From NCBI GenBank assembly GCA_031460455.1, contig JAVKTQ010000002.1:124001-188000 (forward strand): DNA of 64,000 bases, in the 5' to 3' direction. The notes under the pieces were generated by a model, which saw only the letters and a list, made by a program, of their open reading frames with translations, searched no databases and had not been told where the DNA came from. Each line of letters opens with the position of its first letter. Within the stretch, counting starts at the first letter, position 1. This DNA is from Sporomusaceae bacterium (GTDB lineage Bacteria; Bacillota; Negativicutes; Sporomusales; UBA7701). The translations under genes and the position numbers were made by a program. Below, piece after piece: positions 55,345 through 64,000 of this stretch.

Positions 55345-56799
55345 ATGCCAAAAATGAAAAAATTCCTAGGCGGCGTTCTCCTAGCGGCGCTGATTATTGT
55401 GCCGCCGCTGACGGCCGCCGCCGCCGAGACCGCCGGAAATCTGTATCAATACCTGCCCAATAGCGATATTCTGGCTACCGCGAACAAGGAACCGGAAGCC
55501 AAGGTCGCGAAAAAAAAGGAAAATGGCCCAATTGTTATCGAGGCGGAGGAAATATACTTCAGCGACCTGACGGGCGCCATGTTCGCCAAGGGTGCGGTAA
55601 CCATCACCCAGGACAAGACGAAGCTAAAGGGCGACTTGATCCGCGGCAACGCCAAGCAAAACCAGATATGGATCGACGACAAGGCTAATTACAACGAACC
55701 GGGGGTTGCGCTCGACGGTTCGCAGATAAACTACAATTACGGCAAACAGACAGGGACGATGCAAAAAACCACCGGAAAAATCGGCCGCGATTTTGTGGTC
55801 GGAGAAACGGTAGAGTTTCTCCCCGGGGAATACATCATCACAAATGGCACGATGACAATGTGCCCCGCCAAAGTGCCGGATTATCACGTCAGCGCTACTA
55901 AGGTAGAGATATGGCCTGGCGATAAAATGGTCGCCTATAACGCTAAATTTTGGATTAAGAACACGCTAATATATTCCACCCCCAAGTATCAGAAATCGCT
56001 CAAAGACGACAAGAGCGAGTTCCCGCGGATAGGTTACTCCAGCAAGGACGGTGTCTGGATCGCCCAGAACCTGGAGTACCCGATATACAACTCCGATACC
56101 AGCAGCGTGGGTGCGTTCGTAGACTTAGCCTATTACAGCAAGCGCGGCTTTAAACCAACCTTCGGCGTCTTCGACCGCGAGCCCCGCTATGCTATATCCG
56201 TGATCCAGGGCGAATTCCGGGACGGTAACAGTTATTTGATCAAGAAAGAGCCGGAGTTCCGTTTCGATTATTATAATCGTCGCCTTGGCAAGCTACCGGT
56301 GAGCTACAATTTTTACGCCATCTACGGCAAGTGGACCGATTCAAGCAAGACGAGCTGGCATCAGGATTACTACCTGTATTTCACCGGCGATCCCATCAAG
56401 TTCAGCCAAAAACACCAACTTATCCTCGGGACTGGTCTTGAGCGGGTCAATGAAAGCTACAACAGCAGCACTTCAAATATCCAGAGATACGACGCGACGC
56501 TTTACCAGTTCTGGTCCCCCAAGCTGACCACCTGGGAAGCATACCACTATATAAGGAACAACTACTCGTTGTTCGATTACGGCAGCAACGCGCTGGGGCG
56601 CCAACTCGACCTCGGCTTCAGCTATACGTTCGACCGCCTGAATACAATTTCTTTTGTGCAAACCTATGATGTGAAAAACAACAGCGTCTACGACCAGGAC
56701 GTCACCTGGTACCGCAACCTCCACTGCTGGCAGGCGACAATAACCTACCGCATCAAACGCAGCGAATGGATTTGGCTGGTAAACCTGGCGAAGTTTTAA
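55345..56799 (+). CDS. lptD: Short LptD-like LPS assembly protein
   Basis: This 484-residue protein has a signal peptide (about 1-27). An OstA/LptA-like jellyroll lies at about 62-175 (IVIEAEEIYFSDLTGAMFAKGAVTI, then GTMTMCPAKVPDYHVSATKVEIWPG). A barrel domain is rich in Tyr and Trp and ends WIWLVNLAKF. LptD inserts LPS into the outer leaflet; E. coli LptD is 784 residues, so the barrel here is much smaller. Only two cysteines stand out, so the usual disulfide pattern is not conserved. DNA here is AT-richer than the neighbours. AGGAG precedes ATG 55345. Confidence 0.88.
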   Translation: MPKMKKFLGGVLLAALIIVPPLTAAAAETAGNLYQYLPNSDILATANKEPEAKVAKKKENGPIVIEAEEIYFSDLTGAMFAKGAVTITQDKTKLKGDLIRGNAKQNQIWIDDKANYNEPGVALDGSQINYNYGKQTGTMQKTTGKIGRDFVVGETVEFLPGEYIITNGTMTMCPAKVPDYHVSATKVEIWPGDKMVAYNAKFWIKNTLIYSTPKYQKSLKDDKSEFPRIGYSSKDGVWIAQNLEYPIYNSDTSSVGAFVDLAYYSKRGFKPTFGVFDREPRYAISVIQGEFRDGNSYLIKKEPEFRFDYYNRRLGKLPVSYNFYAIYGKWTDSSKTSWHQDYYLYFTGDPIKFSQKHQLILGTGLERVNESYNSSTSNIQRYDATLYQFWSPKLTTWEAYHYIRNNYSLFDYGSNALGRQLDLGFSYTFDRLNTISFVQTYDVKNNSVYDQDVTWYRNLHCWQATITYRIKRSEWIWLVNLAKF

Positions 56800-56818
56800 C
56801 ATAAGGAGAGCGGATCCT

Positions 56819-57829
56819 TTGGAAGCAGATGCCCTTTCCCTCATCGACAACCTGTCTGGCCATAGGATCATGGTCATCGGCGACATGGTGGCCGACGTCT
56901 ACCTGGAGGGCAAGATCTCCCGCATCTCGCGGGAAGCGCCGGTGTTGGTCCTCGAGCACGGCGGCGAAACGGTTGTACCGGGCGGAGCCGCCAACGCCGT
57001 CCACAACGCCGCCACCCTCGGCGGCGACGTCTTCGCCGTCGGCGTGGTCGGCGACGACGCGGCCGGACGGGAGCTTGCCGCCATCCTGGCCGGCAAGAGC
57101 GTTCACACAGCCGGCCTCCTCATCGATCCCACCCGGCCGACGATAACAAAGACCAGGGTGATGGCTGGCGGCCTGGCCACGGTGAGGCAGCAGATTGTAC
57201 GCATCGACCGCGAGTCTAAGGATAGCATGAGCTCCGTCATCGAGGGCCGCCTTCTCGAGTATATAGGCACCCACATAGAAGCCATGGCTACCGTCGTCAT
57301 CAGCGACTACGGCAGCATGACGCTGTCACCGGCGGTGCGCGACCTGATTATAACGGCCTGCCGCCGCCGGGACATCCCCTGCATCGTCGACTCACGCTAC
57401 AACATCCTCGCTTTTGCGGGAGCAACGGTAGTAAAACAAAACGAAGCCGAAGTAGCGGCCGCGCTTGGGTACAAGACACTTGACGCCGCAGGCGCCCTCG
57501 AAGAGGCGGGCAAACGGATGCTGGCGGAAATGCGTGCCGGCGCGATTCTCCTGACCCGCGGGCCGGACGGTATGAGTCTGTTCGAGGCCGGCGGCAAAGT
57601 AACCCATATCCCGGTCTCGAACGTGAGCGAAGTCTTCGACGTCACCGGCGCGGGCGACACGGCCGTCGTCACCGCCGCGCTGGCCCTGGCGGCGGGCGCT
57701 TCGTATGTCGAGGCAGCCAGGCTGGCCAACATCGCGGCCGGCATCGTCGTGAAGAAGCCGGGCACGGCGACGACGACCACGGCGGAACTGCGCGAGGCGG
57801 TGGGAGTATACCATGAAAATCATCGCTAG
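56819..57829 (+). CDS. PfkB-family heptose-7-phosphate kinase, RfaE1-like (first copy)
   Basis: This 336-residue ribokinase-fold protein has the opening IMVIGDMVADVYLEGKISRISREAPV near 17-42, the sugar site VPGGAANAVHNAATLGGDV near 53-71, and the catalytic EVFDVTGAGDTAVV near 271-284. It is the usual size for the kinase half of HldE, which phosphorylates heptose-7-phosphate at O-1. A second, more canonical copy lies at 62828, so this one may use another sugar. The start is TTG 56819 after AAGGAG. It overlaps rfaE2 by 17 bases. Confidence 0.85.
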   Translation: MEADALSLIDNLSGHRIMVIGDMVADVYLEGKISRISREAPVLVLEHGGETVVPGGAANAVHNAATLGGDVFAVGVVGDDAAGRELAAILAGKSVHTAGLLIDPTRPTITKTRVMAGGLATVRQQIVRIDRESKDSMSSVIEGRLLEYIGTHIEAMATVVISDYGSMTLSPAVRDLIITACRRRDIPCIVDSRYNILAFAGATVVKQNEAEVAAALGYKTLDAAGALEEAGKRMLAEMRAGAILLTRGPDGMSLFEAGGKVTHIPVSNVSEVFDVTGAGDTAVVTAALALAAGASYVEAARLANIAAGIVVKKPGTATTTTAELREAVGVYHENHR

Positions 57830-58301
57830 GGACGAAGCGAAAAATATTGCCGCCAGCCTTAAAGCATCCGGCCGCGCAGTCGTCTTCACCAACGGCTGCT
57901 TCGATATCCTCCACGCCGGCCACGTCCGTTACCTGGCCGCGGCCAAGGCGTTGGGCGACCGGCTGATTGTCGGCCTCAACAGCGATAGGTCGGTTAAGAG
58001 CTTCAAGGGCGCCGACCGGCCGATAAACTGCCAGGACGACCGGGCCGAAGTGCTGGCCGCGCTGGCCGCTGTTGACTATGTAGTTATTTTTGACGACCGG
58101 ACGGCCGAGGATCTGGTGGCCGAAATCAAACCCGACATTTACGTCAAGGGCGGCGACTACCGCCTGGAGGATCTTCCCGAAGCCCGGATAGTATCGTCCT
58201 ACGGCGGCCGTACCGTACTCGTCCCCGAAGTGCCGGGGAGGTCGTCGAGCAATATCATCGGCAAGATAAAGGAGACGGCTTCTCTTGGCTCCCAAAGCTG
58301 A
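57813..58301 (+). CDS. rfaE2: ADP-heptose synthase (RfaE2, HldE adenylyltransferase half)
   Basis: This 162-residue nucleotidyltransferase has VFTNGCFDILHAGHVRYLAAAKALGD near 25-50 with the HxGH motif, then VGLNSDRSVKSFKG, and YVKGGDYRLEDLPEA near 110-124. It joins heptose-1-phosphate to AMP, giving ADP-heptose. In E. coli this is fused to the kinase as HldE; here the two are separate genes, and the kinase precedes it with overlap. The next gene starts inside its end. Confidence 0.93.
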   Translation: MKIIARDEAKNIAASLKASGRAVVFTNGCFDILHAGHVRYLAAAKALGDRLIVGLNSDRSVKSFKGADRPINCQDDRAEVLAALAAVDYVVIFDDRTAEDLVAEIKPDIYVKGGDYRLEDLPEARIVSSYGGRTVLVPEVPGRSSSNIIGKIKETASLGSQS

Positions 58302-59331
58302 CCGCACCTATAAGAATATTCTCATCGTCAAGCTCAGCGCCATCGGCGACGTGGTTCACGCCCTGCCGGTGGCTTACGCATTGAAGCAGTGCTTTCCCGC
58401 CGCCCGCATAACCTGGGTGGTGGAGAAGCCCTCCTTCGACCTGCTCGCCAACAACCCCTGCATAGACGAAATAATCATTTTCGACAAGCCGCGGCTGAAA
58501 AAACTGTCCGGCTTCAGAGACTACGCCCCCGCCTTCGTTCGATTGCTGAGGTCACGACACTTCGATCTGGCCCTTGACCTGCAGGCGCTCTTCAAGAGCG
58601 GCGCCATCGCCTTTCTGAGCGGAGCGCCCGAGCGCTACGTATACTGCAACACCCGCGAACTCAGCGATCGTCTCAGCCGGCGGGTCTGCGGCCCCAACCA
58701 GCATGGGCATATCGTCGAACGCTACCTGGATGTCGCACGAGCGGTGGGCTGTGAAGTTAAACAGGTGGTATTCCCGATTAATATCACCGCCGAGGAAGAG
58801 CTGACCGCAGCGGCGACAGCCAGGAAAGCCGGCCTCGACCTCACCCAGCCCTACGTCGTCCTCTCTCCGGGGGCCAACTGGCCCAACAAACGCTGGCCGC
58901 CGTCCCTCTTCGCCGCCCTGGCGGACAAGCTGCGGCAGGACGGCCTTGTCCCCGTAGTCAGCGGCGGCCCGGGCGACGCCGCCCTGGCGGCGGAAATAGC
59001 CGCCGCGGCAACAACGCCGCCGGTCGACCTGACCGGCAAAACCTCCCTCAAACAGCTCGCCCACATCATCAAAAACGCCCGCGTCCTGGTCGGCGGCGAC
59101 ACCGGGCCGATGCACCTGGCCGCGGCTCTGGCTACACCCGTGGTCGCCCTCCACGGCCCTACCGACACCATCCGCAACGGCCCGTACGGCAACGGCCATA
59201 AAGCGCTGGTGACTGCGCAGGAATGCGCCGGCTGCTGGCGGCGGGCCTGCCCCAAAGGCCTCGACTGCCTTGCAGGCATAACCGTCGAGGCGGTCTACGA
59301 GGCGGCGGGAGGTCTGCTCAATGGCCGTTGA
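58285..59331 (+). CDS. LPS heptosyltransferase, GT9 family (first)
   Basis: This 348-residue GT-B enzyme has LIVKLSAIGDVVHALPVAYALK near 14-35. The core segment is VVLSPGANWPNKRWP near 191-205, and the donor-binding VGGDTGPMHLAAALATPVVALHGPTD lies near 269-294. It adds L-glycero-D-manno-heptose from ADP-heptose to the core. WaaC-like by the N-terminus (SAIGDVVHALP). TTG 58285 has AAGGAGACGG upstream. It overlaps both neighbours. Confidence 0.9.
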   Translation: MAPKADRTYKNILIVKLSAIGDVVHALPVAYALKQCFPAARITWVVEKPSFDLLANNPCIDEIIIFDKPRLKKLSGFRDYAPAFVRLLRSRHFDLALDLQALFKSGAIAFLSGAPERYVYCNTRELSDRLSRRVCGPNQHGHIVERYLDVARAVGCEVKQVVFPINITAEEELTAAATARKAGLDLTQPYVVLSPGANWPNKRWPPSLFAALADKLRQDGLVPVVSGGPGDAALAAEIAAAATTPPVDLTGKTSLKQLAHIIKNARVLVGGDTGPMHLAAALATPVVALHGPTDTIRNGPYGNGHKALVTAQECAGCWRRACPKGLDCLAGITVEAVYEAAGGLLNGR

Positions 59332-60382
59332 CCCGCAGACCGTCAAACGCATTCTCATAATCAACCTGGCCTTCATCGGCGACGTACTGCTCTCGACGCC
59401 GGTGGCCCGCGCCCTCGGCGAAGCCTTCCCCGGCGCGGCCATCGACATGATGGTTATCCCCCTGACCGCGCCGTTGGCCCGCCACAATCCATACATAAAC
59501 GACGTAATCGAATACGACAAGCGCGGGCAGCATAAGAAAATCGGCGAACTGTTGAAGCTCGTCGGCCAGGTGCGAGCCCGGCGCTACGATCTGGCGGTGA
59601 CGACCAACTTCGCCCCCCGCGGGGCTATGCTGGCCTGGGCTGCCGGCATCCCGACCAGGGTCGGCTATGATGCCCAGCACGCCGGCTTGTTCCTCACCCA
59701 CACCGCCAGCGCAAAAAGGGTGGTGATAAGGCATGAGGCCGAAAACTACCTCGACGTTCTCAAACCGCTCGGCGTAACCACCGCCGACACCAGTCTTGCG
59801 CTCGACATCGATCCGCGGGACACGGCCGCTCTCGGCGACAAGGTTCGCCGCCGACCGGGCAAGAAGTTAGTCCTAATCTGTCCGGCCGGCAGTTATCCGC
59901 ATAAGAGTTGGACGACCCAAGGCTACGCTGCACTTATACAGGCGCTCACGCCCGAAGCGGACTGCTGCCTCGTCGGCGGCAAAGCCGAAGAGGCGCTGCT
60001 GGCGAAAATAAATCAGGAAACCGGCGAGGCAGCGCAGGTATTTCCCGGTGCCCTTACGTTAGGGGAACTGGCCGCCCTCACCAAAGAGGCCGATCTGATG
60101 GTCACCGTGGATACCGCGCCGCTGCATATCGCCCAGGCCGTAGGTACGCCGGTCGTCGCCCTGTTCGGCCCGACCGACCCCCACGTCTGGGGCCCACGCG
60201 GGCCGCGCGACATAGTGCTTCAAGCGCCCACGGACTGTTCGCCCTGCTGGGGCAGGGCCGCCTGCGGCGATAACAGATGTATCAATGCGCTGAGCGCCGA
60301 CCGGGTCATTTCGGCTGCACAGGCGCTGTTGGGAGAGGTTCATTGTGCCGAAACTGGCTGTCCTCATCCTCACTTACAATGA
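59321..60382 (+). CDS. LPS heptosyltransferase, GT9 family (second)
   Basis: This 353-residue GT-B protein has ILIINLAFIGDVLLSTPVARALGE near 11-34 and VLICPAGSYPHKSWT near 184-198. The donor site is VTVDTAPLHIAQAVGTPVVALFGPTDP near 260-286, and the CSPCWGRAACGDNRCI cluster of WaaF-type enzymes is near 307-322. It probably adds the second heptose. It overlaps the previous gene by 11 bases and the next one by 38. The exact acceptor cannot be read from the sequence. Confidence 0.9.
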   Translation: MAVDPQTVKRILIINLAFIGDVLLSTPVARALGEAFPGAAIDMMVIPLTAPLARHNPYINDVIEYDKRGQHKKIGELLKLVGQVRARRYDLAVTTNFAPRGAMLAWAAGIPTRVGYDAQHAGLFLTHTASAKRVVIRHEAENYLDVLKPLGVTTADTSLALDIDPRDTAALGDKVRRRPGKKLVLICPAGSYPHKSWTTQGYAALIQALTPEADCCLVGGKAEEALLAKINQETGEAAQVFPGALTLGELAALTKEADLMVTVDTAPLHIAQAVGTPVVALFGPTDPHVWGPRGPRDIVLQAPTDCSPCWGRAACGDNRCINALSADRVISAAQALLGEVHCAETGCPHPHLQ

Positions 60383-61106
60383 AGAGGAAAACATTGTTCC
60401 CTGCATCGAAAGCGCCGTTTTTGCCGACGAAGTCGTCGTTGTCGACAGCGGCAGCACCGACAGGACGGTCGAGTTGGCCCGCCAACTGGGCGCCAAAGTC
60501 GTCACCAGGAAATTCGACGGCTTCGGGACGCAGCGCAACTTCGCCCTCACCCAGACCGACGCCGAATGGGTGATGTATCTCGACGCCGACGAACGGATAA
60601 CGCCTGCCCTGGCGGTAGAGCTGCGCCGGACGGCGGACAGCGGCGAACCGGCGGCGTACGAGATCCTGCGCCACAATTACGCCTTCGGCCAGCGCGTCCT
60701 TCACGGCGGCTACCGGCCGGACTACTCCCTGCGCTTCTATCCCCGCTCCGCCGTTTCCTGGGAAGGGGTGGTGCACGAACAGGCCGCCGTCACCCTCCCC
60801 AAGCGCAGGCTGCGCGGCGTCATGACCCACCATACATACACCGACTGGGACCGCTACTTCGTCAAATTTAACAGCTACACCACCCTCATGGCCCGCAAAA
60901 TGCACGAGCAGGGCAAGCGGGGCGGTATGTTCCACATCGTATTCCGCCCGTGGTGGGCCTTCCTGCGGGTCTATATCTTCCAGTCGGGCTGGCGGGACGG
61001 CAGTCTGGGCTTCATACTGGCCATGTGCCATTTTTTCTACACAATGACCAAATACGTCAAGCTTTACTATATGAAGAAAGCGCAGGGTAAAAGCATATGC
61101 GAATAG
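60345..61106 (+). CDS. Glycosyltransferase family 2, WaaE/KdtX-like
   Basis: This 253-residue enzyme has the GT2 opening LAVLILTYNEEENIVPCIES and the nucleotide-binding DEVVVVDSGSTDRTVELA near 28-45. The DxD motif is in VMYLDADERITPAL near 66-79, and a late VHEQAAV segment is near 145. WaaE-type enzymes add a glucose or similar sugar to the inner core. A hydrophobic stretch near the end could be peripheral membrane contact. GTG 60345 with GAGAGG is the start, inside the preceding gene. Confidence 0.86.
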   Translation: MPKLAVLILTYNEEENIVPCIESAVFADEVVVVDSGSTDRTVELARQLGAKVVTRKFDGFGTQRNFALTQTDAEWVMYLDADERITPALAVELRRTADSGEPAAYEILRHNYAFGQRVLHGGYRPDYSLRFYPRSAVSWEGVVHEQAAVTLPKRRLRGVMTHHTYTDWDRYFVKFNSYTTLMARKMHEQGKRGGMFHIVFRPWWAFLRVYIFQSGWRDGSLGFILAMCHFFYTMTKYVKLYYMKKAQGKSICE

Positions 61107-62242
61107 CGCTTTTCGAATCGATCATGACCCCCGGCGGCCACGAAATAGAATTCGACCGCATCTGTATCGAAGAATTCCGCGCCATGGGCCATGAAGTCGC
61201 GTTCTACGTTCCCCAAAAACACAAGTTCCAGTATGAATACGGCGTGCCGGTTCACTACCTTCCGGGAGAAGGAGTGACCTACGCCGGCGTCGGGCGGCTT
61301 GCCAAGATATGGTACGCGGCTAAGCGCGAGATCAACCGCCTCCGCTGGTACAACGCCCTCTATGACCTTGCCGAGCAAAAGGCCTTCGACGCTGTTATCG
61401 TGCCGACGGCCAGTTTCCGCTTCCTGCGTTCGTTGGTCAAGACAAGGCTGAAAAAGGCGCCGCTCAACGTCATCCTTATACTACACGGCATCATGCCTCG
61501 AGACGAAGAGAACTTTTTCAAATATACGGAAAGCCTGGCGGAATACCCGGCGGTGAAAATTGCCGTGCTCACTCCCGAGGATAACATCTTCGGCCGGCTG
61601 CCCGACAATGTTTACTGCGTTAAACCGCCGGTCTACATTCCGCGCGATGTGCCGGAATGGCGAAAAGGCCGGAGTGGTGACAAGTTAAGGCTGGGTTTCT
61701 TCGGCCAATACCGGCGGGAGAAAAACCTCGACGCTTTCCTGGAAATGTTTGTGGCCGCCAATTTCCCGCCCAACGTTGAACTGTTCGTGCAGGGAGCGAC
61801 CGTCGAACCTTCCGACACCGCGGACTTCGACCGGATAATAGCCAAATACCGTGATAACAAGCAGATAGTCTTTTTGCACAAAGCGCTGATAGGCAGGGAG
61901 TGGCAGGAGGCGATTCTGGGAGTTGACGCCCTGATCCTGCCGTACGCCGCCGAGCGGTTCCGCTACCAGCCGTCGGCGATGCTGTACACCGCCATCGGCT
62001 TCCACAAGCCGGTGGTTGTTGCCGACAACATGTCCCCCGGCGTTTTCGACCGCTACGATATCGGCGTCCAGTTCGCCACCGGGGACAACGCCTCGCTGCT
62101 GGCGGCTCTGAAAAAATTCGTGACAACCTACGACGACAAATACCCGGTTTACCGTCAGGAGCTTGAGCGCATCAACGCCGACTACGGCCCGGGAAAGATG
62201 GCCGAAGACCTGATCAAAATAGCGAAGAGCAACCAGAGGTGA
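61097..62242 (+). CDS. Glycosyltransferase, GT-B fold (GT4-like)
   Basis: This 381-residue protein starts MRIALFESIMTPGGHEIEFDRICIEEF. The second-domain segments are KLRLGFFGQYRREKNLDAFLEMF near 195-217, and DALILPYAAERFRYQPSAMLYTAIGFHKPVVV near 275-306 in the donor-binding region. The donor and acceptor are unknown; the neighbours suggest an LPS core sugar. The ribosome site is weak (CAGGG), and it overlaps the GT2 gene by ten bases. The family is not as clear-cut as the others here. Confidence 0.78.
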   Translation: MRIALFESIMTPGGHEIEFDRICIEEFRAMGHEVAFYVPQKHKFQYEYGVPVHYLPGEGVTYAGVGRLAKIWYAAKREINRLRWYNALYDLAEQKAFDAVIVPTASFRFLRSLVKTRLKKAPLNVILILHGIMPRDEENFFKYTESLAEYPAVKIAVLTPEDNIFGRLPDNVYCVKPPVYIPRDVPEWRKGRSGDKLRLGFFGQYRREKNLDAFLEMFVAANFPPNVELFVQGATVEPSDTADFDRIIAKYRDNKQIVFLHKALIGREWQEAILGVDALILPYAAERFRYQPSAMLYTAIGFHKPVVVADNMSPGVFDRYDIGVQFATGDNASLLAALKKFVTTYDDKYPVYRQELERINADYGPGKMAEDLIKIAKSNQR

Positions 62243-62247
62243 GCATA

Positions 62248-62835
62248 GTGGATGAAAATGCGATGAAAAAAGTTGCCGAAGCCGTTTTCGACGAACATGA
62301 ACAGGCGATCGCGGCAACCCGCGGCCAACTGCTCGACGATATCGTACGACTGGGGACGCTGCTCGCGCGGGCGGTCAAAAACGGCAACTGCATCTTCTTC
62401 ATGGGCAACGGCGGCAGCGCCGCCGACAGCCAGCACCTGGCGGCCGAATTCGTGGGCCGCTTCCAGAAGGAACGCCGTGGCCTGGCGGCCGTCGCCCTGA
62501 CCACCGACACCTCCATCCTTACAGCGGTCGGCAACGACTACGGCTTCGACGCCGTGTTCGCCCGCCAAGTGGCAGCGCTGGCCAAGGCGGGCGATGTCGT
62601 TGTCGGCCTGTCCACCTCCGGCAACAGTCCCAATGTCATTAAAGCGCTGCAGGCGGCCAAAGAGGCCGGAGCGGTCGCCGTCGGCCTCGCCGGGCGCAGC
62701 GGCGGCAAAATGGCGGCGATCTGCGACCTGTGCATCAAAGTGCCGGCCGACGTCACCGCACGGGTCCAGGAGGTCCACGCCCTTATCGGCCATATCGCCT
62801 GCCAGCTTGTCGACGAGGAGGCCGGCGGTGTTTAA
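62248..62835 (+). CDS. gmhA: Sedoheptulose-7-phosphate isomerase GmhA
   Basis: This 195-residue SIS-domain enzyme has IFFMGNGGSAADSQHLAAEFVGRF near 49-72 and VVGLSTSGNSPNVIKALQAAKEAGA near 115-140. The end VQEVHALIGHIACQLVD carries the conserved Glu/His. GmhA makes D-glycero-D-manno-heptose-7-phosphate, the first step of heptose synthesis. GTG 62248 is preferred because AGAGGTG precedes it; GTG 62239 is a close alternative. Confidence 0.93.
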   Translation: MDENAMKKVAEAVFDEHEQAIAATRGQLLDDIVRLGTLLARAVKNGNCIFFMGNGGSAADSQHLAAEFVGRFQKERRGLAAVALTTDTSILTAVGNDYGFDAVFARQVAALAKAGDVVVGLSTSGNSPNVIKALQAAKEAGAVAVGLAGRSGGKMAAICDLCIKVPADVTARVQEVHALIGHIACQLVDEEAGGV

Positions 62836-63850
62836 CGACAACGGGAAGATTCTCGACCTCCTCAATAACGGCATCGGCGATATCGCCGTCCTCGTCGTCG
62901 GCGACGTGATGCTCGACCGCTACTATTTCGGCGAAGTCAAGCGTATCTCGCCCGAGGCTCCCGTGCCTGTCACCCGCGTCACCCACGAGCATGCCACCCT
63001 TGGCGGGGCGGGCAACGTGGCCAACAACCTCGCCAGGCTGGGCTGCAAAGTGCTGCTGGCCGGCCTGGCGGGCGAAGACGAAGCCCGCCGGCGACTTGAC
63101 GGGCTGCTGACGGATGCCGGCATCGACGGCAGCGGCCTGCTGACCGACGGGCGACCGACCACGACCAAGCTAAGGGTACTGGGCGGTCACCAGCAGATGC
63201 TGCGGCTCGATTTCGAAGATAGCCACCCGGTCGGCGGCAAAGCGGAAACCGGCCTGAAAAATTTCATCAGCCAGGCGGTCAGCTCAGGGCGGGTCCAGGC
63301 CGTGATCGTATCAGATTACGCCAAGGGACTTTGCACCCAGCGGCTCTGCCAGCATATCGTCAGAGAATGCGCAGCCGGCGGTGTACCGCTGATCGTCGAT
63401 CCCAAGGGCCTCAACTGGCGAAAGTACGCCGGAGCAAGGTACATAACCCCCAACCTCAAAGAACTGGGCGAAGCGGCCGGCGCCGAACCAGCCAACGACG
63501 ACCGGGCGGTTAAAACCCTGGCCGACAAGGTAAGAAAACGGTATAACATCGCAAATGTCATCGTCACCCGGTCGGAGAAGGGGCTGAGCGTGCTCAGCGA
63601 CGAACACGCCGTCCATATATCCACCACCGCCCAGGAAGTGTTCGACGTTTCGGGCGCCGGCGATACGGTAGCGGCGGTGCTGGGCGCGGCCCTGGCCGCC
63701 AAAATAGAACTTATCGACGCGGCGCACCTGGCCAACCTGGCGGCAGGCATCGTTGTCGGCAAACTCGGCACCTATGCCGTCAAGCGGGACGAACTGCTGG
63801 GCGCCGTAGAACGCGAAGGCGGGCGCCAGCGGAAGGAGGCGGGACAATGA
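62828..63850 (+). CDS. rfaE1: D-glycero-beta-D-manno-heptose-7-phosphate kinase (RfaE1, second copy)
   Basis: This 340-residue PfkB kinase has the typical [28 protein letters not shown] near 21-48, [16 protein letters not shown] near 57-72, and the catalytic [20 protein letters not shown] near 269-288. It lies between gmhA and rfaD, which makes it the likelier true RfaE1 of the two copies. It phosphorylates heptose-7-phosphate to the 1,7-bisphosphate; the GmhB phosphatase that acts next is not in the window. GTG 62828 has GAGGAGG upstream and overlaps gmhA. Confidence 0.92.
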   Translation: MFNDNGKILDLLNNGIGDIAVLVVGDVMLDRYYFGEVKRISPEAPVPVTRVTHEHATLGGAGNVANNLARLGCKVLLAGLAGEDEARRRLDGLLTDAGIDGSGLLTDGRPTTTKLRVLGGHQQMLRLDFEDSHPVGGKAETGLKNFISQAVSSGRVQAVIVSDYAKGLCTQRLCQHIVRECAAGGVPLIVDPKGLNWRKYAGARYITPNLKELGEAAGAEPANDDRAVKTLADKVRKRYNIANVIVTRSEKGLSVLSDEHAVHISTTAQEVFDVSGAGDTVAAVLGAALAAKIELIDAAHLANLAAGIVVGKLGTYAVKRDELLGAVEREGGRQRKEAGQ

Positions 63851-64000
63851 TCATTGTAACAGGCGGCGCAGGCTTCATCGGCAGCAACCTCGTAAAGGGG
63901 CTTAACGCCCGCGGACATGAAGAAATCTTGGTGGTCGACGACCTAAGCCAGGGAGAGAAGTTCAAAAATCTACTGGCGCTCGATATCAAGGACTATATCG
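63847..64000 (+). CDS. rfaD: ADP-L-glycero-D-manno-heptose 6-epimerase, 5' part only
   Basis: The window ends after 51 codons. The fragment starts [20 protein letters not shown], a Rossmann NADP site (GGxGFIG), then [22 protein letters not shown], which matches the RfaD/HldD N-terminus closely. RfaD epimerises ADP-D-heptose to the L form, the donor for the heptosyltransferases upstream. It overlaps rfaE1 by four bases (ATGA) with AAGGAGGCGGG before the ATG. The rest lies beyond base 64000. Confidence 0.9.
   Translation, partial: MIIVTGGAGFIGSNLVKGLNARGHEEILVVDDLSQGEKFKNLLALDIKDYI

Overview
The window looks like chromosomal DNA of an endospore-forming diderm Firmicute (class Negativicutes, probably Sporomusaceae), GC-rich and clearly above half G+C. 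Two things point there together. The left edge has the Firmicute sporulation/cell-shape pair spoIIID and mbl/mreB. Almost everything after it builds a Gram-negative-type envelope: flagellar L and P rings, Mla, TolC, TamB, BamA, Skp, lipid A, Kdo and heptose synthesis, Lpt, and SLH-anchored OmpM porins. Every gene I can support is on the + strand. I saw no tRNA, rRNA, CRISPR array, transposase or prophage gene.

Layout. 1-1840: end of a SpoIIQ-like M23 protein, spoIIID, mbl/mreB. 1968-6657: flgF, flgG, flgA, flgH, flgI, flgJ, a distal-rod and ring operon behind a possible sigma-28 promoter. 6693-10437: three exported proteins of poorly known role (AMIN+NAGPA, a single biotinyl-lipoyl-like domain, and an S55/SpoIVB-type protein). 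10988-15243: mlaE, mlaF, a long mlaD with a C-terminal beta-rich domain, and tolC. 15444-26346: tamB, a small sigma-70 factor, a one-TM protein, bamA, an unknown exported beta-rich protein, and three consecutive Skp-like genes. 26408-49779: lpxD, a YjbH-like protein, lpxL, an unusual ABC pair, lpxC, fabZ, lpxA, lpxI, lpxB, msbA, waaA, lpxK, kdsB, kdsA, kdsD, kdsC, a second lpxL, lptC, lptA, lptB, lptF/G and a DUF3084 protein. 50148-56799: two SLH-porins around a YqgF-like gene, two exported proteins of unknown function, and a short LptD. 56819-64000: heptose and core genes (two rfaE1-like kinases, rfaE2, two heptosyltransferases, two other glycosyltransferases, gmhA, start of rfaD).

How it fits together. 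The lpx, kds and hld products make Kdo2-lipid A plus heptose core. MsbA flips it, LptB-LptF/G-LptC-LptA-LptD carry it to the surface, and BamA with Skp and TamB build the barrel proteins. MlaEFD moves phospholipids. The OmpM porins tether the outer membrane to the cell wall through their SLH domains.

The least explained parts are: a 14-bp palindrome close to TGACTGGTTAGTCA that recurs before tolC, lpxA and the first ompM; a sigma factor followed by a one-TM protein between tamB and bamA; a 777-residue permease-like protein with a huge extracytoplasmic region and a C-terminal EAA-like segment; a possible Shine-Dalgarno-masking leader before the second ompM; and a 118-119 bp palindromic repeat found twice. 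Start sites, promoters and terminators were read by eye. No alignment, folding or database search was run.
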